NCBI GenBank assembly: GCA_905206365.1
Contig: CAJLHF010000013.1
Location: 1 to 46,902 of the forward strand
Direction: 5' to 3'
Length of the DNA: 46,902 nt
Source of the DNA: an uncultured Sutterella sp.
GTDB taxonomy: Bacteria > Pseudomonadota > Gammaproteobacteria > Burkholderiales > Burkholderiaceae_F
The notes under the pieces were generated by a model. It searched no databases, was not told the DNA's origin, and was given only the letters and a program-made list of their open reading frames with translations. A program made the position numbers and the translations under genes. Positions 1-7,182 of this stretch are shown piece by piece; the first letter of the stretch is position 1, and the number at the start of each line of letters is the position of its first letter.

Positions 1-119
1 TCAAGAGCGATTTTGAAAATTTTTCATCGTCGCCTTTCTTGCTCTCCCGAAAAACATCGCTTGAAGCGTCGTCGTTCGCGAGAGGAAGTGAATTATACGC
101 GGATTTTTTGCGTTGTCAA
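1..119 (-). promoter_or_regulatory. Consensus sigma70 promoter and leader pointing out of the window (probable rRNA operon)
   Basis: Read on the minus strand there is a perfect -35 TTGACA (114-119) and a perfect -10 TATAAT (92-97) separated by 16 bases, with an A-rich stretch just upstream of the -35 that could be an UP element. The transcript would run leftwards through about 85 bases without an evident start codon and reaches GCTCTTGA at the window edge, which resembles the boxA antitermination element (GCTCTTTA) of rRNA leaders. Strength plus a boxA-like leader suggest an rrn operon just outside the window; that is inference, as no rRNA sequence is visible. Confidence 0.7.
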
Positions 120-192
120 GAACTTTTTTGAGCCCCGTGCGGCGTATCCTTTTTCCATTGCGTTTTTGTTCCGGGCCCCGCCCTCTCACGAC

Positions 193-1974
193 ATGCTCGA
201 TTACGTCATCCGTCCCCTCCCCGAAGCCCGTCTCTTCCGCGTCGAGCTGACGCTCGACGCGCCGAAGGCCGACACTCTCACGCTCTACCTCCCCTCGTGG
301 ACCTTCGGCAGCTACGTCGAACGCTCCTACTCGGGGCGGGTACGCAACGTCACCGCCTCGTGCGAAGGGGCGCCGCTCATCGTCGAATGGTACGAAGCCG
401 ACCGTTGGCGCGTTTCGCTCGCCGGGATCGACCCTGGAAGCCGCATTACGCTCCTTTACGACGTTTTTGCCAACAGCCTCGGCATTCACGACGCCTACCT
501 CGACGAAAAGCGCGGCTTCATCAATCCCAGCGCGCTCTTTCTCATGCCACTCGGCCCGACGAACACGGGCACCGCGAATGAAGATTGGGGCCGGCTCCGC
601 TTCCCCGACGACTGGTCGGTCTGCACGACTCTTGACCGCCGCCCCGATCGTACATTCGGCGCCCCCTCGCGCGAAGCACTTCTCGACGCGCCGATCACGC
701 TCCTTCCAACAAAGCGTCCCGAAGCCGTGCGTTTCCTCGTCGAAGCCTGCGGGGTCGAACACGAGATCGTCGTCACCGGGACGACGTCCCTCAACACAAA
801 GCGCCTTGCAACCGATTTGCGAACGATCTTCGAAACCGCGATTCGGTTCTGGGACCCGATCGAAGAAAAGGCGCCCTTCTCGCGCTACGTCGTTCACCTG
901 CACCTTTCGCCGAAGTGCTACGGCGGTCTCGAACACGCTGACGGCTGCGTGCTCCTTGAAGATCTTTATGCGCTTCCTGCCGAAGGTGAAAGCGAGCCCC
1001 CGAAGGCCTATTCGGAATTCCTCTCGCTCGTCGCCCACGAATACTTCCATGCGTGGCTCGTTCGCCGACTGCGTCCGAGCGTCATCGTCGAAGCCGACCT
1101 GACACGTCCCGTCTATACGGACGACTTGTGGATTTTCGAAGGGATCACCTCCTATTACGAGAGCCGGCTCCTGGAACTCGCGGGTCTGCGCACGAGCGAA
1201 GAGACCCGCAAAGCGCTCGTCACTCGCCTCAATGCGGCCTGGGGTCGGGAGGGATTCGACGCGATGTCGCTCGAGCGTTCAAGTCGCCTGGCTTGGGTGA
1301 AGCTCTACCGTCCTACGGCCGATTCGCCCTACAGCACGGTGAGCTACTACGCGAAGGGCGCCTTTGCGGCGCTCCTTCTCGACGACGAGCTTCGCACCCG
1401 CACCTGCGGCCGCGCTTCGCTCGATACGGTGCTTGCCGCCTGGTGGGCACGGGATCGCAACGGTCTTCTGAACGGCACCTACCGCGGTCTTGCACCGGGC
1501 GGGTTTGCCGAGGTTGTTCGGAGCGCCTCCGGGATCGATCTCACGACCTACATCGCAAGCCTCACCCAGGAGGAGGGCGACCGGGCCCTTTGGAGCGAGC
1601 GGCTCGATGCGGCGCTCGCGCGTCGGGGCTTGAAGCGTCGAGCCGACCCTACGGCGCCCGCCGCGCTACGCTTGGCGGGGCTCGCTCTCAAAAAGGAAGC
1701 GGACGGACGCAGTACGGTGACGTGGAGCGCGCTCGGAAGTCCCTCGCGCGCCGCGGGGCTTTTCCCGGGAGACGAGCTCCTCGCCGTCGACGGACTGCGT
1801 TGTCGACCGGACGAGATCGACCGACAGTTCGAACGCGCAACGGGGCGCAAAGTCGTTCTTCACTGGTTCCGGGAAAACCGACTTTTCGAGGGCGTGCTCG
1901 ACCTCACCCGGGCGGAAGGCGCCTGGCAGGCGCTCCTACCCTTCGAGCTCGCGGAACTTCACGCCGAGCCCTGA
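193..1974 (+). CDS. M61-family metallopeptidase with C-terminal PDZ domain
   Basis: Predicted 593-residue zinc aminopeptidase of the M61 (glycyl aminopeptidase) family. An N-terminal beta-rich M61 domain precedes the catalytic domain with the zinc motif HEYFH at residues 282-286 and a downstream EGITSYYE motif whose Glu (about 316) is the expected third zinc ligand. A PDZ-like segment (SRAAGLFPGDELLAVDG) lies near residue 520, the usual M61 layout. The reading frame stays open upstream, but the ATG at 193 (MLDYVIRPLPEA) matches the family start. No signal peptide is apparent, so a cytosolic role is likely. It is a single-gene unit divergent from the strong left-edge promoter. The physiological substrate is unknown. 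Confidence 0.9.
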   Translation: MLDYVIRPLPEARLFRVELTLDAPKADTLTLYLPSWTFGSYVERSYSGRVRNVTASCEGAPLIVEWYEADRWRVSLAGIDPGSRITLLYDVFANSLGIHDAYLDEKRGFINPSALFLMPLGPTNTGTANEDWGRLRFPDDWSVCTTLDRRPDRTFGAPSREALLDAPITLLPTKRPEAVRFLVEACGVEHEIVVTGTTSLNTKRLATDLRTIFETAIRFWDPIEEKAPFSRYVVHLHLSPKCYGGLEHADGCVLLEDLYALPAEGESEPPKAYSEFLSLVAHEYFHAWLVRRLRPSVIVEADLTRPVYTDDLWIFEGITSYYESRLLELAGLRTSEETRKALVTRLNAAWGREGFDAMSLERSSRLAWVKLYRPTADSPYSTVSYYAKGAFAALLLDDELRTRTCGRASLDTVLAAWWARDRNGLLNGTYRGLAPGGFAEVVRSASGIDLTTYIASLTQEEGDRALWSERLDAALARRGLKRRADPTAPAALRLAGLALKKEADGRSTVTWSALGSPSRAAGLFPGDELLAVDGLRCRPDEIDRQFERATGRKVVLHWFRENRLFEGVLDLTRAEGAWQALLPFELAELHAEP

Positions 1975-1979
1975 TTTCT

Positions 1980-2023
1980 GCCCCGAATCCGTGAACCCGA
2001 TCGCCGACTGCGGGGCCTTTTTT
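1980..2023 (+). terminator. Possible intrinsic terminator of the M61 peptidase gene
   Basis: GCCCCG (1980-1985) can pair with CGGGGC (2011-2016), followed by C and six T. The loop of 25 bases is long, so the call is moderate. Confidence 0.5.
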
Positions 2024-2088
2024 CCCGGCGGAATCGGGCGAAACTCGGCCTCCCCGGGGAGGGGGAGGGGAGAGGGGGTACCCTCCTA

Positions 2089-2799
2089 TCAGAAGAGCGT
2101 CGCTTCGGCCGCTCCGCCCCAGACGACGGGAGGCTTGCCCCAGGCCGTCAGGAGTGCGTTTGCTTGCGCGAAATGGCCGTTACCGAGAAAGGGCGTACGA
2201 CCGCGCGAAGCTGAAAGCGGAGACGGGTGGTTCGAGACAAGCACCGCGTGGCGACTTTCGTCGATGAGCGGGCGTTTTTCCTGGGCGGGCGCTCCCCAGA
2301 GAAGGAAGACCACGCGGTCGCACTCCGCCGAGACCCGTCGGATCAGTTGATCGGTCAGGGGCTCCCAGAGCCCTCGATGGCTCATCGGGCGCCCTTCTTC
2401 GACCGTCAGAAGCGTGTTGAGCAGCAACACCCCCGCTTCGGCCCAGTCGACGAGCGACGTGTCACTACGCGGCGCTTCGCCCGTTTCGGCGGCGATTTCC
2501 TTGAAGATGTTCCGAAGCGAGGGCGGCATCCGTTCGCCCGTCGGCACCGAGAAGGCGAGCCCCTCGGCTTTCCCGGGCGTGTGGTAGGGGTCCTGCCCCA
2601 AAATCACCACACGCACGGAAGCGAGCGGCGTCAATTCCAGTGCCCGAAAGGGGCGCGGAGGAAAAACGGACACGTCGGACGCGGCCACGCGTTCGCGAAG
2701 CGCTTCACCCAGAGGCGAAGCCAGGTAGGCGTCGAGCGTCTGCCGCCAGGCGGCGTCGACGCGCTCGGTACCCCAGTCGGGTCGTCGCAGTTCGCTCAT
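2089..2799 (-). CDS. ung: Uracil-DNA glycosylase (family 1)
   Basis: Removes uracil from DNA to start base-excision repair. The 236-residue protein carries the water-activating motif GQDPYH and the C-terminal HPSPLS minor-groove motif, both diagnostic of family 1 UDG; length is normal (about 229 in E. coli). I chose the ATG at 2799 because it overlaps the stop of the upstream gene by ATGA, implying translational coupling; in-frame upstream codons lie inside that gene. It is the last gene of the rpe-gph-lprI-like-ung run. No clear U-rich terminator follows; a G/C-rich palindrome lies just downstream. Confidence 0.96.
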   Translation of the reverse strand: MSELRRPDWGTERVDAAWRQTLDAYLASPLGEALRERVAASDVSVFPPRPFRALELTPLASVRVVILGQDPYHTPGKAEGLAFSVPTGERMPPSLRNIFKEIAAETGEAPRSDTSLVDWAEAGVLLLNTLLTVEEGRPMSHRGLWEPLTDQLIRRVSAECDRVVFLLWGAPAQEKRPLIDESRHAVLVSNHPSPLSASRGRTPFLGNGHFAQANALLTAWGKPPVVWGGAAEATLF

Positions 2800-3263
2800 C
2801 GGGCGGCTCCGAGGTAGTGGTTCTCCAACACGTCCGTGTGCATGCGATAGTAGCCGATCCGACAGGCAAGTTCGGCGTTTTCTTCCTTTCTGCGGCTTCC
2901 CTTCGTCGTCAAGGCGACGAAGTCGCATTCTCGCTTCACGAACGTCTCGAAACTCTGCGAGGAGCGCAGAAACGCGTCCCAACGACGACGCGTTTTGGTG
3001 GGCTTGTCCCAGGCTTTTGCAATGACGGTCACGCGCTCGACCGCATCCTTGTGTTCGGCCTCGACGAGTTTGAGTTCGCGCTCAAGGCAACGCCCCTTCT
3101 GCTCGTCGGTTTTAGCCTTAGCGTGACAGGCGAGGATCGCTTCGATCGTATCGGTCGAGGCGCCCTCATCCGCGGCCGAAACCGGCACCGAGCCGCAAAG
3201 CCCCCAAAGAAGAGCGAATGCCGCCGGGAGCATGCTTGCGGCGGAAAGCTTCGGACATGTCAT
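2796..3263 (-). CDS. Secreted LprI/DUF1311-like protein
   Basis: 155 residues, beginning with a probable Sec signal peptide (hydrophobic LPAAFALLWGLCG core, then VSAADEG). The mature part has paired Cys residues and ends in a segment (FLRSSQSFETFVKRECDF ... ELACRIGYYRMHTDVLE) that resembles the lysozyme-inhibitor LprI/DUF1311 pattern of a Trp/Phe-rich helix, a Cys after a Glu and a second Cys before a recurring helix. Function in this family is mostly inferred: LprI inhibits lysozyme in mycobacteria. Both ends overlap neighbours by ATGA (gph upstream, ung downstream), so it is coupled to a DNA-repair gene and a sugar-phosphate gene, an unusual setting. Family assignment is by eye. Confidence 0.6.
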   Translation of the reverse strand: MTCPKLSAASMLPAAFALLWGLCGSVPVSAADEGASTDTIEAILACHAKAKTDEQKGRCLERELKLVEAEHKDAVERVTVIAKAWDKPTKTRRRWDAFLRSSQSFETFVKRECDFVALTTKGSRRKEENAELACRIGYYRMHTDVLENHYLGAAR

Positions 3264-3952
3264 TGCTCGGCCTCCTTCAACAGCCGTTCGACAAGAGCCG
3301 CCACGTCGACGTCAACCTCGTCGAACCCGTGGTCGGCGGCCCACACCTTCATCGGCACGCCTTCGTTGTAGCCGCTTTCGACGAGACACACCCGAACGCC
3401 CGCACGGCGTCCCGCCAATGCGTCGTTACCGCTGTCGCCGACCATGACCGCCTCGCCCGGCGCGATCCCGAGCGCTTTGAGGGCGGCAAGGAGCATGTCC
3501 GGCTCGGGCTTCAGACGTTCGACGTCACTGCCCGTCAGAACCGCATCGAACGCGTCCGCCACGCCCCGGGACTCCAGGAAGGCTTCCGTCAGGGGACGAA
3601 TCTTGTTCGTGACGAGCGCCGTGCGTACGCCCGCACAGCGCAACGCCCGAACAGCCTCGAAGGCGCCCGGCAAGGGCCGCACCCGTTCGCCCGTCATCGC
3701 GCACCAGTTTGCGGAAAGCCGCTCGACGATCGTCGTCGTGTCGACCCCTTCGGGCAGAGGTTCAAGCTCACGCCACCATGCGGCGAGGCGCTCAGCGAGA
3801 ACCTTGATACCCTTGCCGATCATGCGTGCCGTGACGCAGGAATCGGGCTCGCGAAGCCCGAGTTCGCGCGCCGTGCGCGCGACCCCCTCGTGCAATTCCG
3901 GGAGCGAGTCGACGAGCGTACCGTCGAGATCGAAAAGTACCGCCTTGGGCAT
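3260..3952 (-). CDS. gph: Phosphoglycolate phosphatase (HAD superfamily)
   Basis: 230 residues. It hydrolyses 2-phosphoglycolate, which arises from 3'-phosphoglycolate DNA-end repair. HAD motif I DLDGTLVDS is at residues 8-16, motif II Thr in LVTNK near residue 118, the motif III Lys in RLKPEPDM and motif IV GDSGNDA near 170. The helical cap between motifs I and II is Gph-like. It starts 9 bases after rpe and overlaps the lprI-like start by ATGA. The rpe-gph pair is standard in proteobacteria, which supports Gph over other HAD phosphatases. Confidence 0.92.
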   Translation of the reverse strand: MPKAVLFDLDGTLVDSLPELHEGVARTARELGLREPDSCVTARMIGKGIKVLAERLAAWWRELEPLPEGVDTTTIVERLSANWCAMTGERVRPLPGAFEAVRALRCAGVRTALVTNKIRPLTEAFLESRGVADAFDAVLTGSDVERLKPEPDMLLAALKALGIAPGEAVMVGDSGNDALAGRRAGVRVCLVESGYNEGVPMKVWAADHGFDEVDVDVAALVERLLKEAEQ

Positions 3953-3961
3953 CGTGCGGCC

Positions 3962-4654
3962 TCACGCGTCGAGAGCGGCCACCGCCGCACGCATGCGGGC
4001 GATGACGTCGCGGTACCCGTCGATGCCTCCCGCACCGAACACGGCCGAGCCCGCCACGAACGTATCGACCCCCGCAGCCGCTGCTACGGCGATGTTTTCG
4101 GGCTTGATGCCGCCGTCGATTTCAAGCGCGATCCGACGGCCCGACTCCGCTTCATACCGATCGAGCATCTCCTTCACGCGGGCGGCCTTATCCAGAGTCG
4201 ACGCGATGAAGCTCTGTCCGCCGAAGCCCGGATTGACACTCATCAGAAGCACCACGTCGATGCGTTCGAGCACGTAGTCGAGGTAGGAAATCGGCGTCGC
4301 GGGATTGAAGACGAGACCCGCCTTGGCGCCGCCGTCGCGGATCAGCTGGAGCGTACGGTCGATGTGTCGGGATGCTTCGCAGTGGAACGTGATGATATCG
4401 GCGCCCGCCTTAACGAAAGCGGGCACGAGCGCATCGACGGGCTCGACCATCAGGTGCACGTCGATCGGTGCCGTCGTCCACGGACGGATGGCCTTGAGCA
4501 CCTGGGGACCCACGGTGAGGTTGGGCACGTAGTGATTGTCCATCACGTCGAAATGAATCCAGTCCGCGCCCGCTTCCGTAACGGCGCGAACCTCTTCGCC
4601 GAGACGGGCAAAATCCGCGGAAAGAATGGACGGGGCGATGCGGCAGGTACGCAT
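3962..4654 (-). CDS. rpe: Ribulose-phosphate 3-epimerase
   Basis: Interconverts ribulose 5-phosphate and xylulose 5-phosphate in the pentose phosphate pathway. The 230-residue TIM barrel shows the family signatures APSILSADF at the N-terminus, HFDVMDNHYVPN with a metal-binding His/Asp, LMSVNPGFGGQ in the middle and EIDGGIKPEN with the catalytic Asp, then AGSAVF near the C-terminus. A GAGGAG Shine-Dalgarno sits before the ATG. It is the first gene of the minus-strand operon and is divergent from mltA; the intergenic region contains the palindrome AGTATACT (4694-4701), a -10-like sequence on both strands. Confidence 0.97.
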   Translation of the reverse strand: MRTCRIAPSILSADFARLGEEVRAVTEAGADWIHFDVMDNHYVPNLTVGPQVLKAIRPWTTAPIDVHLMVEPVDALVPAFVKAGADIITFHCEASRHIDRTLQLIRDGGAKAGLVFNPATPISYLDYVLERIDVVLLMSVNPGFGGQSFIASTLDKAARVKEMLDRYEAESGRRIALEIDGGIKPENIAVAAAAGVDTFVAGSAVFGAGGIDGYRDVIARMRAAVAALDA

Positions 4655-4693
4655 GAGGAACTCCTCAAAAAAACCGGTTGTTGGGTGCGGCTC

Positions 4694-4701
4694 AGTATAC
4701 T
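4694..4701. promoter_or_regulatory. Palindromic -10-like element between rpe and mltA
   Basis: AGTATACT reads TATACT on both strands in the 164-base divergent intergenic region and could supply the -10 for either gene. I could not find a convincing -35 at 16-18 bases on either side, so this is only a candidate. Confidence 0.3.
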
Positions 4702-4818
4702 CGGAGGGGACCTTTCGGACGATTCCGCACTTCGTCTTCGTCGACGAATCGCTAGACTTGCCCCACCGGCGCGACGCAATCCGCGCGCGTCACGAACTCA
4801 ACCCGCAGACCTTCTCCG

Positions 4819-6006
4819 ATGACCTTGAAACCGCTTCGACTGAGCGCGCTTGCGCTCCTTACGCTCCTTGCCGCCTGTTCGACGACCCCTCCGGAGCCGA
4901 CCGAGCCTGTTGCGCCCGTCAAAAAAGCGTCGGCCCCCGTTTATGAGGCCGTGGCTTTCTCGGCGCTTCCCGTTTCGGAAAAGAAGGACTGGGAGCTCGC
5001 CCTCGGAGCCTTCCGACACTCCTGCACGACGATCGGCAAGCTCGACGCATGGCGCGAGGTCTGCCTTCGGGTGCAAACCGTTCGAGCGGGACACGCGCGG
5101 GAATTCTTCGAAGCGAACTTCACGCCCTGGAAGGTCGAAGTGGCGAAGTACGAAAACAACGCGGAGACGGGGCGCCAGAAGGCCGGACTCATGACCGGGT
5201 ACTTCGAACCGCTCCTATTCGGGAGCCGCGTGCGGCAGGCTCCCTTCGTTCACCCCATTTACGGCGTGCCCGACGACCTCCTCGTAATCGACTTGGTCGA
5301 CCTCTACCCCGAACTCAAGGGAATGCGTCTTCGCGGCAAGCTCGAAGGGCGCCGCGTCGTTCCCTACGACACCCGCGGTGTCATTCAAAAACGCACCGAT
5401 CTCGATCGGTGGGCCATTGCCTGGGTCGACGACCCGATAGCCTCCTTTTTCCTGCACGTGCAGGGCTCGGGCCGTATTCTGCTTCCCGACGGCACTTACA
5501 TGCGCGTTGGCTTTGCCGACCAGAACGGCTACCGCTACCGATCGATCGGCACGTGGCTCGTCGAAAAGGGGCACCTCAAGCCCCACGAACTCTCGATGCA
5601 GCGCATCCGGGCCTGGGCCAAGGAGAATCCGAAGCGCGTCGAAGAAGCGCTCGCGCAAAACCCGAGTTACGTATTTTTCGAAGAACGCAACGGCGACCCG
5701 AACCTCGGCCCGACGGGCGCTCAGGGCGTTCCGCTCACTCCGCGCGCGAGCGTGGCCGTTGACCCGAAATTCTGGGCGCTCGGCACGCCCGCCGTCGTGA
5801 GCGTGAGCCAAGAGAAGCCTGCGCTTCGCTTCGTGAAGCCCGTCGTCGCTCAAGATACGGGAGGCGCGATCCGCGGCCCGATCCGCTTCGACTTCTTCTG
5901 GGGCTTCGGCGACGACGCGGGTGCGGCGGCGGGTCGCCAGAAGAGCCGCGTCGAAGCCTGGATGCTTGTTCCGAACGGGCTTGAACCGCGGGATCTGCGC
6001 CGCTGA
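4819..6006 (+). CDS. mltA: Membrane-bound lytic murein transglycosylase A (lipoprotein)
   Basis: 395 residues. It cleaves peptidoglycan glycan strands to 1,6-anhydro products from the inner face of the outer membrane. A lipoprotein signal peptide ends in the lipobox LAAC (Cys about residue 20), followed by a Pro-rich linker. The MltA insert domain follows (MTGYFEPLLFGS, then FFLHVQGSGRILLPDG), and the C-terminal 3D domain contains the catalytic Asp region (VVAQDTGGAIRGP ... DFFWGFG). Length matches the family. The Shine-Dalgarno is weak, so the start rests on the signal peptide. It is monocistronic, divergent from rpe, and ended by a strong hairpin. Confidence 0.95.
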   Translation: MTLKPLRLSALALLTLLAACSTTPPEPTEPVAPVKKASAPVYEAVAFSALPVSEKKDWELALGAFRHSCTTIGKLDAWREVCLRVQTVRAGHAREFFEANFTPWKVEVAKYENNAETGRQKAGLMTGYFEPLLFGSRVRQAPFVHPIYGVPDDLLVIDLVDLYPELKGMRLRGKLEGRRVVPYDTRGVIQKRTDLDRWAIAWVDDPIASFFLHVQGSGRILLPDGTYMRVGFADQNGYRYRSIGTWLVEKGHLKPHELSMQRIRAWAKENPKRVEEALAQNPSYVFFEERNGDPNLGPTGAQGVPLTPRASVAVDPKFWALGTPAVVSVSQEKPALRFVKPVVAQDTGGAIRGPIRFDFFWGFGDDAGAAAGRQKSRVEAWMLVPNGLEPRDLRR

Positions 6007-6040
6007 AGACGCGTCGACCGGGAGTCGAACAAGGACGGAC

Positions 6041-6073
6041 AAAAAAAAGCTCGGCTTCAGCCGAGCTTTTTTT
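6041..6073. terminator. Bidirectional terminator between mltA and dsbC
   Basis: GCTCGGC, loop TTCA, GCCGAGC, flanked by eight A on the left and seven T on the right. It can end mltA on the plus strand and dsbC on the minus strand, which converge here. Confidence 0.93.
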
Positions 6074-6088
6074 CTTGTGCCGGGCGCC

Positions 6089-6784
6089 TCAGCGCTGCAA
6101 CATACTTTCGAGCTGTTCGGGCGTCATAGCACCCGTCATGCGGTCACCCGACGGGAAAAAAAGCGTGGGTGCACCCGTAATGTTGTAGCGACTCATCAAG
6201 CGGGCGTTGCGTTGCAGGACCGACGCGTCGCACCCCTCGGGCGCGGGAGCGGGTGCGATGCCGCGCGCCATCCAGTTGTGCCAGGCTTCGGCCGGATTCT
6301 TCGAGCAGACGATTTCGCGGTTGTTGGTTTCGCCGCGCAACATCGGCACGATGAACGTGTAGACCGTCAGATTGCCCGCCGCGGCGAAGGTGTCTTCCAT
6401 CATGCGGCAGTACGTGCAGTTCGCATCCGAGAAGACGATGACCTCGCGTTCGCCTTTGCCGAAGACCTGTTTCACCGCGTCTTCGAAGGGCCACTTCTTC
6501 CAGTTGTCGCGCGCCACTTCGCGCAGGCGTTCCTGCGTGAGATTCGTCTTCGTGGCGGTGTCGATGAGCGACCCCGAAAAAACGACCTTCACGTCGTCGT
6601 CGACGTAGAAGATGCGATCCTGGATCACCACTTCCCAGAGGCCCTTCACGGGGGCGGGACGAACCGCTTCAGCCTTCAGGCCCGTCGATTTCATGAGGTT
6701 GTCGCGCACCGACTGTTCGGTGGCGGCTTGAACGCCCTGAATCAGCATGAGGGCGGTGAGGGCGGCAATAAAACGATGCTTCAC
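6089..6784 (-). CDS. dsbC: Thiol:disulfide interchange protein DsbC
   Basis: 231-residue periplasmic disulfide isomerase/chaperone. A Sec signal peptide ends near VQA-A (residues 20-21). The N-terminal dimerisation domain (about 21-85) is followed by a linker helix and a thioredoxin fold with the active site CTYC (Cys123, Cys126) instead of the enterobacterial CGYC, a cis-Pro in TGAPT (Pro206), and a second Cys pair (160, 185) matching the structural disulfide of E. coli DsbC. The CxxC dipeptide sets redox potential, so CTYC may tune isomerase against oxidase activity. It is a single gene, divergent from the tRNA-Phe pair. Confidence 0.94.
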   Translation of the reverse strand: MKHRFIAALTALMLIQGVQAATEQSVRDNLMKSTGLKAEAVRPAPVKGLWEVVIQDRIFYVDDDVKVVFSGSLIDTATKTNLTQERLREVARDNWKKWPFEDAVKQVFGKGEREVIVFSDANCTYCRMMEDTFAAAGNLTVYTFIVPMLRGETNNREIVCSKNPAEAWHNWMARGIAPAPAPEGCDASVLQRNARLMSRYNITGAPTLFFPSGDRMTGAMTPEQLESMLQR

Positions 6785-6858
6785 GTCGCATGGCTCCGTC
6801 GGATGGGTGGTTGATTTTCGAGAGTGTACGGTTTAAGTCGGCGACCTCGTCATCTTGA

Positions 6859-6880
6859 AAATACCAAATTTACGGTATTT
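6859..6880. repeat. AT-rich inverted repeat upstream of dsbC and the tRNA-Phe genes
   Basis: AAATACC (6859-6865) and GGTATTT (6874-6880) are separated by eight bases in an A/T-rich island of an otherwise GC-rich sequence. It lies upstream of both the tRNA promoter and dsbC and may be an operator or UP-type element. No protein can be assigned. Confidence 0.35.
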
Positions 6881-6903
6881 CCATGTTTTTCTTGGAAGCC
6901 CTC

Positions 6904-6930
6904 TTGCGTAAATGAAATTTCCTCTATAAA
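6904..6930 (+). promoter_or_regulatory. Promoter of the tandem tRNA-Phe genes
   Basis: -10 TATAAA (6925-6930) with a -35 candidate TTGCGT (6904-6909); spacing is 15 bases, slightly short. The tRNA begins about 24 bases downstream. Confidence 0.55.
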
Positions 6931-6953
6931 ATTGCGCTTCTAACCTCATGGAT

Positions 6954-7029
6954 GGCTAGGTAGCTCAGTTGGTAGAGCAGCGGATTGAAAATCCGCGTGT
7001 CGGCGGTTCGATTCCGTCCCTAGCCACCA
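6954..7029 (+). tRNA. tRNA-Phe (GAA), copy 1
   Basis: Complete cloverleaf of 73 bases plus encoded CCA. Acceptor GGCTAGG pairs with CCTAGCC, the D arm contains AGCTCAGTTGGTAGAGC, the anticodon loop TTGAAAA carries GAA, and the T loop reads TTCGATT. It is identical to copy 2. Confidence 0.97.
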
Positions 7030-7065
7030 CACGCCGGTCCTTCGGGACGGAGAGGCTCGAGTTCG
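7030..7065 (+). other. Spacer hairpin between the two tRNA-Phe genes
   Basis: The 36-base spacer contains GTCC-TTCG-GGAC, a stem capped by a stable UUCG tetraloop. It is probably a processing landmark in the dimeric tRNA precursor rather than a terminator, since no T run follows. Confidence 0.5.
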
Positions 7066-7141
7066 GGCTAGGTAGCTCAGTTGGTAGAGCAGCGGATTGA
7101 AAATCCGCGTGTCGGCGGTTCGATTCCGTCCCTAGCCACCA
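7066..7141 (+). tRNA. tRNA-Phe (GAA), copy 2
   Basis: Sequence identical to copy 1 over all 76 bases including the encoded CCA, which indicates recent tandem duplication or gene conversion. It is followed directly by a strong terminator. Confidence 0.97.
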
Positions 7142-7147
7142 ATTTTC

Positions 7148-7182
7148 AAAGGGTCGTCGCTGTTGCGACGACCCTTTCTTTT
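7148..7182. terminator. Bidirectional terminator between tRNA-Phe and queC
   Basis: A perfect 13-bp stem (AAAGGGTCGTCGC, loop TGTT, then its complement) is followed by TTTCTTTTA. It serves the tRNA transcript and, read on the other strand, queC, whose stop codon abuts it. Confidence 0.92.

Noticed and set aside
1..1050. Long minus-strand open frame opposite the M61 peptidase gene
   Set aside because: It mirrors the codon pattern of the real gene on the other strand, has no recognisable domain and runs through the promoter region.
2049..2062. CCTCCCCGGGGAGG palindrome after ung
   Set aside because: No U run follows on either strand and it lies within a G-rich low-complexity tract, so I did not call it a terminator or operator.
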